9,120 bases of DNA from contig DEIL01000101.1 of NCBI GenBank assembly GCA_002352445.1, positions 9,948 to 19,067 on the forward strand, written 5' to 3'. This document shows, in pieces, positions 1 to 6,820 of this stretch. A program made the translations under genes and the position numbers. Position 1 is the stretch's first letter, and each line of letters opens with the position of its first letter. The DNA is from Desulfobulbaceae bacterium UBA2775. GTDB taxonomy: Bacteria; Desulfobacterota; Desulfobulbia; Desulfobulbales; Desulfocapsaceae. Below the pieces are notes generated by a model. The model had not been told where the DNA came from. It ran no database searches and saw only the letters and a list, made by a program, of their open reading frames with translations.

Positions 1-435
1 CCTGATGATGTAAAGGTGCTGAGTGAAGTTGCAGGTACCGCAATTGATGAGGCGTTTATCGGCTCATGTATGACCCATCTGAGTCATCTTCGTGCAGCAG
101 CACGGTTACTCGAAGATGGATACGCAGAAAGCCGGATCTGGCTTGCCCCTTCTACCCGGCTCGACCGCGATATTATAAAAAGAGAAGGGAGCATGAGTGT
201 CTTTGCCCAGGCCGGGTGTCGTGTTGAGATTCCCGGCTGCAGCCTCTGTATGGGTAATCAGGCACGGGTACGACCGGGGAGCACAGTTATTTCCACCTCG
301 ACCCGTAACTTTGATAACAGGCTTGGCGACGGTACAAAGGTCTTTCTTGCCTCCACGGAACTCACTGCCATAAGTGGCATGCTGGGCAGAATTCCGGGGG
401 TTGAAGAATATTTTAAGATATACAAGTCTACTTAA
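1..435 (+). CDS. acnB: Aconitate hydratase B, C-terminal fragment (5' end outside window)
   Basis: Only the last 144 residues are in the window; the reading frame is open from base 1. AcnB interconverts citrate and isocitrate through cis-aconitate in the cytoplasmic TCA cycle, using a [4Fe-4S] cluster. All three cluster cysteines of the family are visible: Cys23 in the IGSCMTH motif, and Cys80 and Cys83 in IPGCSLCMGNQ. The STSTRNFDNRLG substrate-binding block follows. The similarity is to the AcnB type rather than AcnA/IRP, judged from the LSEVAGTxIDExFIGSCMT block. The protein ends shortly after the VEEYFKIY segment, whereas E. coli AcnB as I remember it continues for about 30 more residues, including a YRYLNF block. 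No continuation is seen in the other frames, so the C-terminus is short. The stop codon overlaps the end of the convergent hydrolase gene by 8 bp. The family call is secure. Confidence 0.95.
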   Translation, partial: PDDVKVLSEVAGTAIDEAFIGSCMTHLSHLRAAARLLEDGYAESRIWLAPSTRLDRDIIKREGSMSVFAQAGCRVEIPGCSLCMGNQARVRPGSTVISTSTRNFDNRLGDGTKVFLASTELTAISGMLGRIPGVEEYFKIYKST

Positions 436-1231
436 AGATATCCCTTCTGTGGTTAAGTGCAGGAAAGGTAGTTCTGATTTGGTGGAGTGTGGCAAGGTCG
501 ATTTCTGCGGTGAGAGTGTGGACACCATCCGGGGCCTGGGCCGTCACTATACCCCATGGATTGATGACCATGGTTCTGCCATAGCATATATTATCCGGTG
601 GGCTGGTTCCGTACTGGCCTGCCGCCACCACCCAGCAGAGATTTTCCACGGCACGCGCCCGCAGAAGGAGCTCCCAGTGGTCCCTGCCTGTCTGCATGGT
701 AAAGGCCGCCGGCAGAAGAATAACATTTGCTCCCATTTCACTTAATTTTCTAAACATTTCCGGGAATCGCAAGTCATAACAGGTACTCATGCCGAAGGTG
801 AGATCGTCTATTGCGAAGGTCGCAACAGTATCACCCGGTGTTATGGTTTCAGATTCCAGATATCTTTTTCCTCCCGGGATTTCCACATCAAAGAGATGGA
901 TTTTTCTGTATTTTGCGATGATCTCGCCAGCCGGATTAAAGACTATTCCGGTATTGAATATATGATCCCCATCCCTTTCCAGAAAACTGCCGATATGAAT
1001 GTGCAGTTGATGTTTTACGGCCTTCTCCCTAATCATATCCAGACTGGGTGAAGAGCTGACAGGTTCCGCATTGTCAGCCATCTGTGTTTCCGGCCCCAGA
1101 AAATTGAAATATTCAGGGAGCATAACCAGTGAAACATCGCAGTCGGCCAGTTCCCTGATCATGGTGTCGGCAGTAGCCAGGTTATCTGGTTTTTTGTCCC
1201 CGGTATTCATTTGTCCCAGTCCAATTCTCAT
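428..1231 (-). CDS. Carbon-nitrogen hydrolase, Nit1-like (nitrilase superfamily amidase)
   Basis: A 267-residue cytoplasmic protein, the usual length for a single-domain nitrilase-superfamily amidase. The Glu-Lys-Cys catalytic triad is visible: Glu40 in LPEYF, Lys110 in YRKIHLFD, and Cys151 in STCYDLRFPE. The DVEIPG segment after the Lys, the HWELLLRARAVEN block (185-197), INPWG (223-227) and the terminal HRR resemble Nit1, the deaminated-glutathione amidase, more than beta-ureidopropionase or nitrile-cleaving nitrilases. The chemistry expected from the family is hydrolysis of a linear amide to acid plus ammonia; the substrate cannot be read from sequence. The ATG lies 20 bp after the ribokinase stop, with an AGGG-type ribosome site about 10 nt upstream, so it is probably the last gene of the sugar operon. 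Its end overlaps acnB convergently and no terminator is visible. It could be a metabolite-repair enzyme or an amidase acting on a compound imported by the operon. Confidence 0.92.
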   Translation of the reverse strand: MRIGLGQMNTGDKKPDNLATADTMIRELADCDVSLVMLPEYFNFLGPETQMADNAEPVSSSPSLDMIREKAVKHQLHIHIGSFLERDGDHIFNTGIVFNPAGEIIAKYRKIHLFDVEIPGGKRYLESETITPGDTVATFAIDDLTFGMSTCYDLRFPEMFRKLSEMGANVILLPAAFTMQTGRDHWELLLRARAVENLCWVVAAGQYGTSPPDNICYGRTMVINPWGIVTAQAPDGVHTLTAEIDLATLHQIRTTFPALNHRRDIFK

Positions 1232-1251
1232 AATCTTAGATCCCTATCAAA

Positions 1252-2121
1252 TTATAATTCTTCTTTTTTGGGAATGGAATCAGCGGCACCCTGTCTTGTT
1301 ACGCATATAGCAGCGGCCCGGCTGGCTGTACGCAGGCACTTTTCCACCGGTTGGCCGGCAACAAGTTCTGCGACAAAATAGCCGACAAAAGTATCTCCGG
1401 CCCCTGTTGTGTCCAGAGCAGTCACTTTCTCCGCATGCACAAACAGTTTCTTGCCAGCATCTGTATAGTAGACGCCGTTTTCCCCCAAGGTGAGGAGTAT
1501 TGCTGCATCCGGGAAAGTGGCGAGCATACTGGATATGATATGTTCCGGTTCTGTCTCTCCCGTAAAGATTTCTCCTTCAATTTCGTTCATAATAAAATAT
1601 TTGACCCCATCCAGGGGATATTGCAAAACTTCGGGGCCCATCGGGGCTGGATTGAAGACGATAGTTAAACCTGCACGGGATGCCTGTTTCAATATTTCCG
1701 GCATCCTGCTTATCTCATTTTGCAGCAGGATGTAATCTCCGGGTTCAAACTTGTTAAGTATAATGCGGACATCTTTTCCCGTTATTTTCTGATTGGCACC
1801 GCCAAAAAGCACAATTGCATTCTCTCCATCCTGGTTCACCTGGATATTTGCATGGCCTGTGGGCTCTTCAGTGACACCGATCATCGACACATCGACTCCC
1901 GCGTTCTCAAGAAACATTTTTAAAAGGAGACCGTCCCTCCCTATTTTGCCGGCATGATACACTTCTGCTCCCGCTGCTGCCAGGGCAAAAGACTGATTCA
2001 AACCCTTTCCTCCACAAAATTCTCTAAAGCTTCTACTGGTAATTGTCTCCCCGGGGCGGACCAGATGATCGACCTCATACACCTTATCTATATTAAGAGA
2101 ACCAAAATTAAGGATATTCAT
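1252..2121 (-). CDS. rbsK: Ribokinase, PfkB family sugar kinase
   Basis: A 289-residue cytoplasmic kinase of the PfkB/ribokinase family, expected to phosphorylate a pentose, classically D-ribose to ribose 5-phosphate, with ATP. N-terminal FGSLNIDKVYEVD and the GGKGLNQ motif (37-43) contact the sugar. The NEIEGEIFTG block (179-188) is the family's NxxE region. TLGENGV (211-217) lies in the nucleotide-binding part. The second PfkB signature DTTGAGDTF spans 237-245, with Asp243 as the expected catalytic base. The length is slightly below the roughly 309 residues of E. coli RbsK, mostly at the C-terminus. The ATG start has an AGGA site about 9 nt upstream. It lies 19 bp after the repressor gene and 20 bp before the hydrolase. 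Sugar specificity within the family is hard to assign, so ribose is inferred from motif match and operon context. Confidence 0.93.
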   Translation of the reverse strand: MNILNFGSLNIDKVYEVDHLVRPGETITSRSFREFCGGKGLNQSFALAAAGAEVYHAGKIGRDGLLLKMFLENAGVDVSMIGVTEEPTGHANIQVNQDGENAIVLFGGANQKITGKDVRIILNKFEPGDYILLQNEISRMPEILKQASRAGLTIVFNPAPMGPEVLQYPLDGVKYFIMNEIEGEIFTGETEPEHIISSMLATFPDAAILLTLGENGVYYTDAGKKLFVHAEKVTALDTTGAGDTFVGYFVAELVAGQPVEKCLRTASRAAAICVTRQGAADSIPKKEEL

Positions 2122-2140
2122 GACAGTATTCCTGCTTTTA

Positions 2141-3163
2141 TTATCGGTCAGTGCTGTTCGCTGGCAAACATGTGTCTCTTATAACCAGATGGGTTTTCTT
2201 AACGATTCTTGACTCAGATCTGCCTTTGTTGTTAATCCTTTTCAAAAGGAGTTCGGCACCTGTTTCGCCTAGTTCATATTTTGGTTGAGCGATAGTTGTT
2301 AAGTTTGGATTGATAAGGGATGCAAGCGCAATGTCGTCGAATCCGATTAAAGAAAGCTGCTCAGGAACATCTATCCCTAATTCACGGGCTGCGTTCAATG
2401 CACCGAGGGCCATCATGTCATTACAGACAAAAATCGCGGTCGGGACAAGTTCACCCCGTAGCAGTTTTTTGAATCCTTCATATCCTCCAAAGCTTTTAAA
2501 ATCACCAGTTGCGACCATGTTTTCGTCCAGAAGGAGGCCGCCCTCTTTCAGACCTTTTCTAAAACCCTCTATTCGTTGTCCACTCGGGGTTATGTTGGAC
2601 GGCCCCATTATACAACCGATTGTCCGATGCCCGAGTTCTATGAGATACCTGGCGGCGCTATACCCCCCCTGTTGATTGTCGACAAGCACCGAGTCCATGT
2701 GTAATCCTGAAATTTCACGATCAACAATTACTTTAGGAATCTCTCTGTTCTCAAGTAATCGCATTGCCTCCTCGTCATCACCAGTGGAAACAAGAACAAG
2801 GCCGTCAACGCCCTTTTCAATAAGCAGTTGAAGATAGTTTCTCTCTTTTGCTGGTTTGCCGTCGGAATTGCAGAGAAATACGCTGTAACCGTTTTCAAAA
2901 CATGTATCCTCAATCCCCCGAACAACCTCGGCAAAAAACGGGTTTGTATTATCCGGAATTACAATACCAATGGTACCGCTCTGTTTTCTCCTCAGACTTC
3001 GCGCCAGACCATAAGGTTGATAGTTCAACGTGGTGATTGCATCATTGACGCGTTCGATGAGATCTTTACTCACAAATCTGGTCTTATTAATAACGTGTGA
3101 AACAGTGGTAGTAGAGACCCCGGCCATATTGGCTACATCTTTAATAGTAGCGATAGTATGCAC
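2141..3163 (-). CDS. rbsR: LacI-family transcriptional regulator (RbsR-like)
   Basis: A 340-residue LacI/GalR-family repressor. The N-terminal helix-turn-helix spans about residues 6-26 (TIKDVANMAGVSTTTVSHVI), followed by the NYQPYGLARSLRR hinge helix (47-59). The hinge Leu57 is expected to intercalate at the central CpG of the operator. The periplasmic-binding-protein-like effector domain runs from GTIGIVIPDNTNPFF (63-77) to the end, including FVCNDMMALGAL (245-256) and LIGFDDIALASLINPNLTTI (272-291). The start codon is GTG, 5 bp after the permease stop; AGGA lies about 14 nt upstream and GAGG abuts the GTG, so the exact start is a little uncertain. It sits inside the operon between permease and kinase, which points to autoregulation. 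Its likely operators are the two TTGCGCAA palindromes before rbsB. The effector is presumably the transported sugar or its phosphate. Confidence 0.93.
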   Translation of the reverse strand: MHTIATIKDVANMAGVSTTTVSHVINKTRFVSKDLIERVNDAITTLNYQPYGLARSLRRKQSGTIGIVIPDNTNPFFAEVVRGIEDTCFENGYSVFLCNSDGKPAKERNYLQLLIEKGVDGLVLVSTGDDEEAMRLLENREIPKVIVDREISGLHMDSVLVDNQQGGYSAARYLIELGHRTIGCIMGPSNITPSGQRIEGFRKGLKEGGLLLDENMVATGDFKSFGGYEGFKKLLRGELVPTAIFVCNDMMALGALNAARELGIDVPEQLSLIGFDDIALASLINPNLTTIAQPKYELGETGAELLLKRINNKGRSESRIVKKTHLVIRDTCLPANSTDR

Positions 3164-3168
3164 CTCGG

Positions 3169-4149
3169 TTAATCATTTTCCTGGAATTTAAGCAGAACTT
3201 TATTTCTGTAAGTATCAATGACAACGGCTGCGACAATTATCAGACCAGTGACAATCTGTCTTGCAAAATCGCCCATTCCCAGAAGCAGGAGACCGTTGTT
3301 GAGAACGCCGATGATAGAGGCACCCAGAAAGGTACCGATCAGTGACCCTTTTCCCCCCATCATACTTGTTCCGCCAATAACAACTGCGGCTATCGCATTC
3401 AGTTCAAAGCCTACCCCCAGTATTGGACTGGCCATATTTAATCTTAACATATACATAATCCCGGCTATCCCCACGCAACCCCCGCAAATGACATAAGCCG
3501 AGATTTTGTACACGATGGTATTATGTCCGGAAAGCCTGACAGCTTCCTCGTTGTTGCCGATGGCATATATCATCCGCCCGAAAACGGACCTGTTTAAAAT
3601 AATAGAGCAGATGATAACCAATGTCATGGCCATGATGAAAATGACGGGCAGGCCAAATACTGTCTGGGCACCCAGGTTACTGAAAGCCTCGGGAAAACCG
3701 AAAAGCGTTCTTGAGTCGCTGATCTGGAGTGCTGCCCCTCTGGCAATATTGAGCATCCCCAACGTTACGACAAATGAATGAATCCTCCAGCGTTCGGAAA
3801 CAAATCCGTTGAACAGGCCACAGAGTGCTCCCACCACTAGGCTTGCGAATACGGCTAAGGTAATCGCAAGCCCCGCAGGCAGAGCCTCACTGGTAATTGT
3901 AAGACCGGCCACAATGGTACATAGTGCCAGGACGGATCCTACAGAAAGATCAATCCCACCCAGAAGAATCACAAAGGTCATACCTACGGCAATCACCGTA
4001 TTGATGCTTATCTGAGTGAAAATATTCATCATATTTCTGTATGATGCAAAATGTGGTGCGGCAAAAATAAAAACAACACAGATAAGCACAAGCGCCACAC
4101 CAATACCCGCTTCTCTTAGAAGCAGATAGGTAATCTTCCTTGCATTCAT
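3169..4149 (-). CDS. rbsC: Sugar ABC transporter permease (RbsC-like, CUT2 family)
   Basis: A 326-residue inner-membrane permease of the ribose/xylose/galactose (CUT2) ABC family, expected to form a homodimeric channel driven by RbsA. Many hydrophobic segments are evident, for example about 16-31, 49-63, 70-86, 93-114, 167-185, 217-235, 252-260, 270-290 and 299-311. Two family hallmarks are present: LLGGIDLSVGSVLAL (62-76) and VVIGGTSMMGGKGS (256-269), the latter followed by GVLNNGLLLLG. The ATG overlaps the ATPase stop by 4 bp (ATGA), with a strong AGGAGG site 7 nt upstream, a typical translational-coupling arrangement. The C-terminal tail is cytoplasmic and charged (RNKVLLKFQEND). Family and role are clear; the transported sugar is not proven. 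Confidence 0.95.
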   Translation of the reverse strand: MNARKITYLLLREAGIGVALVLICVVFIFAAPHFASYRNMMNIFTQISINTVIAVGMTFVILLGGIDLSVGSVLALCTIVAGLTITSEALPAGLAITLAVFASLVVGALCGLFNGFVSERWRIHSFVVTLGMLNIARGAALQISDSRTLFGFPEAFSNLGAQTVFGLPVIFIMAMTLVIICSIILNRSVFGRMIYAIGNNEEAVRLSGHNTIVYKISAYVICGGCVGIAGIMYMLRLNMASPILGVGFELNAIAAVVIGGTSMMGGKGSLIGTFLGASIIGVLNNGLLLLGMGDFARQIVTGLIIVAAVVIDTYRNKVLLKFQEND

Positions 4150-5660
4150 ACCGTATCCTCCTGCATATATCCCTCATAAGCCATTGTAAGAATCTCTTCC
4201 TGGTCGAAGTTCTCGCGAACTGCTTCACCTGTGATTATTCCGTCTGAAAATACAATTATGCGATGGCATATCCCTAGCATCTCCGGCAGATCTGAAGAGA
4301 CAATGATGATCCCTTTGCCTGCGGCGGCAAGTTTCCAGAGAAGGAGATATATCTCATATTTTGCACCTACATCGATGCCCCGGGTAGGTTCATCAAAGAT
4401 GAGAACGTCAGTCTCCCTGAACAGCCATTTTGCCAGAACCATTTTTTGCTGGTTACCCCCGGATAGATTTCCCACCCATTGATCGATGGAAGGTGTTTTT
4501 ATGGCGAGCTCATTCACCAGCTTGTCCGTGGCTTTTCTTTCAATATCATTGTTGATAAAACCGTATTGGGTAACTGCCTGCAGGTCTGTCAGGGTGACAT
4601 TAACATAGCAGGGCATTTCGAGAATCAATCCCTGGGTTTTCCTGTCCTCAGTGAGTAGACATATGCCATTTTGGACAGCATCTTTTGGTTTGTTAATTGT
4701 GAGCGTCTTTCCATTCAGTATGATCTCTCCACTGTCCCTGGAGTCGGCCCCGAAGATGGCTCTCATTGCATCCGTTCTACCGGAGCCAACCAGACCTGCA
4801 ACTCCCAGGAGTTCGCCTTTTCTCACTTCAAAGGATATTGGGGAAGGTTTTCCTTTGCATCTCAAGTTTTTAACACTTAAAATCGTTTCCCCTGGTTTGA
4901 TTTCGGCCCTGAATGGATACTCTTCATCCATAGACTTACCAACCATCATCTTAACAATTTGCGGAATCGATATGTTGCTTGTTGAATGTGTGCCCGCATT
5001 TTCCCCGTTGCGAAGGACGGAAATTCGGTCGCCTATTTCAAAAACCTCTTGCAGGTGATGTGAAATATAAATAATTGTAACTCCCTCGGATTTCAAGCGG
5101 GAGATAATGCCGAAAAGCATGGAGATTTCTTTTGACGAGAGGGTTGCAGTCGGCTCATCAAGAATGAGCAACTCGCTTTTTGATGAAATCGCCTTGGCGA
5201 TCTCGATAAGCTGCATCTGAGCCACACCCAGAAGCTCTACGGGGGTTTTGGGTGAAATATTCAAGCCAACAACGTTGAGCAACTCTTCGGTTTTGCGATA
5301 GAGCGTCTTAAAATCGACAAAGCCACCTTTTCTGGGTAGGTTGTCGAAAAAGATATTCTCCGCCACCGAGAGATAGGAAAGAAGATTGAACTCCTGATAA
5401 ACAACCCTGACACCTGCCTCGATGGCGTCAAAAGGGGTTCGGGGTGTGTAAACCTTTCCCCGGTAGGTCATTTCACCTTCTTCAGGAGTATAGATCCCGC
5501 ACAGAACCTTGATGAGGCTCGATTTACCAGCCCCGTTTTCTCCAACAAGTACGTGAACCTCACCATTTCTGATGTTGAGATCCACGTTTTTTAAGGCAAT
5601 GACCCCTGGGAATTTTTTTGTAATGCCCCTGAGTTCTAAAATATTTTCGTTGCTATTCAT
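4146..5660 (-). CDS. rbsA: Sugar ABC transporter ATP-binding protein (RbsA-like, two NBDs)
   Basis: A 504-residue cytoplasmic ATPase with two fused nucleotide-binding domains, the normal CUT2 design (E. coli RbsA is about 501). NBD1 has Walker A GENGAGKS (40-47), Q-loop Gln89, Walker B LLILDEPT (164-171) and the H-loop His in ISHH near 201. Its ABC signature is degenerate (LLGVAQMQ in place of LSGGQ). NBD2 has the reverse pattern: a degenerate Walker A GLVGSGRT (289-296, Arg for Lys), an intact LSGGNQQ (399-405) and Walker B LIFDEPT (420-426), with VSSDL where the H-loop His would be. The domains therefore complement each other as in RbsA. I chose ATG 5660; an in-frame TTG at 5675 would add five residues (MARRR). 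Neither start has an ideally spaced ribosome site: GAAGG abuts the ATG and nothing clear precedes the TTG. It overlaps rbsC by 4 bp. Confidence 0.94.
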   Translation of the reverse strand: MNSNENILELRGITKKFPGVIALKNVDLNIRNGEVHVLVGENGAGKSSLIKVLCGIYTPEEGEMTYRGKVYTPRTPFDAIEAGVRVVYQEFNLLSYLSVAENIFFDNLPRKGGFVDFKTLYRKTEELLNVVGLNISPKTPVELLGVAQMQLIEIAKAISSKSELLILDEPTATLSSKEISMLFGIISRLKSEGVTIIYISHHLQEVFEIGDRISVLRNGENAGTHSTSNISIPQIVKMMVGKSMDEEYPFRAEIKPGETILSVKNLRCKGKPSPISFEVRKGELLGVAGLVGSGRTDAMRAIFGADSRDSGEIILNGKTLTINKPKDAVQNGICLLTEDRKTQGLILEMPCYVNVTLTDLQAVTQYGFINNDIERKATDKLVNELAIKTPSIDQWVGNLSGGNQQKMVLAKWLFRETDVLIFDEPTRGIDVGAKYEIYLLLWKLAAAGKGIIIVSSDLPEMLGICHRIIVFSDGIITGEAVRENFDQEEILTMAYEGYMQEDTV

Positions 5661-5717
5661 CCTTCGTCGGGCCAAGAAAATGACTTTACAGCTAACACAA
5701 CCAGTTGCCGATTAGGG

Positions 5718-5748
5718 TGAAAAGACAACAGGTCCTGTTGTCTTTTCA
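5718..5748 (-). terminator. Perfect 31-bp intercistronic stem-loop between rbsB and rbsA
   Basis: The arms AAAAGACAACAGG and CCTGTTGTCTTTT, with further pairing to TGA/TCA, form a 15-bp perfect inverted repeat around a single central base at 5733; as RNA it would be a 13-bp stem with a GACCU-type loop. It starts 12 nt after the rbsB stop on the transcribed strand. The T-run is part of the 3' arm, so it can act as a leaky terminator or as a 3' stabiliser of rbsB mRNA. Either role would give more binding protein than ATPase and permease, as is common in ABC sugar operons. The structure is seen directly; the role is inferred. Confidence 0.75.
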
Positions 5749-5760
5749 TCACCGGACAGA

Positions 5761-6708
5761 CTATTTTAAATCGCCTTTTGTTACCAGTTTAATTGGAGTT
5801 TTCTGCCATCCTGTAAGCTTTTCTCCACCGAGTATTTTGAAACCGATTTTAATCGCGTTTGCGGCCATTTCCGGACCGAATTGGTCAATGGTGGCAAGGC
5901 ATTTGTCCTGTTTAATAAGTTCCTGAACAGCACCGATGTTGTCAAATCCGACTATTTGAATCTTACCGGTCAGGCCCGCTGCAGCAATCGCCTTTTCTAC
6001 ACCGATAACCATGGAATCGTTGGCACACATCACACCCTGAACATCAGGATGCATGGTAAGCAGGTTTGTCATCAATGTGTTTGCTTCCTCTGTTTCCCAG
6101 TGTGCGGTGCGGGAGGTGAGGAGTTCAAGATTGTATTTCTTGATAGACCGCATGAAGCCTGCTTTTCTCTGCTGTGCATTGTCAGCACCGGGATTTCCTT
6201 CGATGATGATGACTTTGGCACCTTTGCCCAGTGTTTTCCCAAGATAATCACCTACTATTTCAGCGCCATCGGCGTTATCCGGCCCTACAAACAGAAAATC
6301 AGCAGGAAGCCCTCCTGCCTTTAAAGCTTTTTTGTTCAACGTAACATCGAAATTAACAACAGTAATGCCGGCGTCGACGGCTTTCTTTACAGGGGTCACC
6401 ATACCTACGGAATCTGCTGGCGCCACAACAATCAGATCGACTTTCTGGGAGATAAAATTCTCCATTGCGCTGACCTGGGTGTCGATATCCGTCTCAGAAT
6501 TCATCCCCACAGGAATCAGCGTAAAAGTACCATCTTCTGCGGCAAATTTTCTGGCACCTTCTTCCATAGTTTTAAAGAACTCGTTTGCCAGTGATTTCAT
6601 AACAAGGCCCACAACAGGCTTGTCTCCAGCCAGAGCAGGTAAAACAGCGGTAGAACAAACAAATGCAAGTGATAGAAGGACGACAACAATTTTTCTGGTG
6701 AATCTCAT
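5761..6708 (-). CDS. rbsB: Periplasmic sugar-binding protein (RbsB-like)
   Basis: A 315-residue substrate-binding protein of the ribose/galactose type I fold, expected to deliver sugar to RbsAC in the periplasm. The signal peptide is clear: MRFTRK, a hydrophobic core, then ALA at 25-27 with predicted cleavage before Gly28. By manual comparison with E. coli RbsB from memory, most ligand contacts have equivalents: Asn42, Phe44 and Phe45 (NEFF), Asp121, Arg181 (AQQRKAGF), Trp204 in place of Phe164, Asn230 (CANDSM), Asp256 (GFDN) and Gln276 (TIDQ). The Arg after the binding-site Asp (DR in E. coli) is Val122, and the following loop (123-140) is longer. The sugar may therefore differ from D-ribose. 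The ATG has a strong AGGGGGG ribosome site about 7 nt upstream. This is the first gene of the operon, followed by a hairpin and an 85- to 100-bp gap before the ATPase. Confidence 0.94.
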   Translation of the reverse strand: MRFTRKIVVVLLSLAFVCSTAVLPALAGDKPVVGLVMKSLANEFFKTMEEGARKFAAEDGTFTLIPVGMNSETDIDTQVSAMENFISQKVDLIVVAPADSVGMVTPVKKAVDAGITVVNFDVTLNKKALKAGGLPADFLFVGPDNADGAEIVGDYLGKTLGKGAKVIIIEGNPGADNAQQRKAGFMRSIKKYNLELLTSRTAHWETEEANTLMTNLLTMHPDVQGVMCANDSMVIGVEKAIAAAGLTGKIQIVGFDNIGAVQELIKQDKCLATIDQFGPEMAANAIKIGFKILGGEKLTGWQKTPIKLVTKGDLK

Positions 6709-6747
6709 AACTTACCCCCCTGTTAAAATAATTTTATTAAACAACAG

Positions 6748-6770
6748 CGATTGCGCAACCGATTGCGCAA
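6748..6770. promoter_or_regulatory. Tandem LacI-family operator candidates, TTGCGCAA x2
   Basis: CGATTGCGCAA occurs twice, at 6748-6758 and 6760-6770, a 12-bp period. Each copy contains the perfect palindrome TTGCGCAA (6751-6758 and 6763-6770), with the central CpG typical of LacI-family operators. The whole TTGCGCAA-N4-TTGCGCAA block is itself nearly palindromic. It lies between the predicted transcription start and the rbsB ribosome site, a repressing position. The probable ligand protein is the LacI-family regulator encoded within the operon. The repeats are seen; the binding is inferred. Confidence 0.72.
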
Positions 6771-6778
6771 TTGATTTT

Positions 6779-6806
6779 ATGTTACATTGTTGAATTACCT
6801 TGTCAA
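6779..6806 (-). promoter_or_regulatory. Sigma-70-type promoter of the sugar operon
   Basis: Read on the minus strand, a perfect -35 TTGACA (6801-6806) is followed by 16 bp and then TAACAT (6779-6784), four of six matches to the -10 consensus. Transcription would start near 6772, right beside the TTGCGCAA operators and about 64 bp before the rbsB ATG. An alternative ATAAAAT -10 would need an over-long 20-bp spacer. Confidence 0.6.
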
Positions 6807-6820
6807 GATTTTTTTCTAGC

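Noticed and set aside
106..528. A 140-codon minus-strand frame across the acnB end
   Set aside because: It is antisense to conserved aconitase sequence with all cluster cysteines and overlaps the hydrolase gene in another frame.
374..745. A plus-strand frame continuing past the acnB stop, possibly the missing aconitase tail by frameshift
   Set aside because: Its translation after the acnB stop has no resemblance to the AcnB C-terminus and is antisense to the conserved hydrolase end.
4146..5660. Degenerate ABC signature in NBD1 and degenerate Walker A in NBD2 as possible loss of function
   Set aside because: This split of intact and degenerate motifs is normal for CUT2 sugar ATPases such as RbsA.
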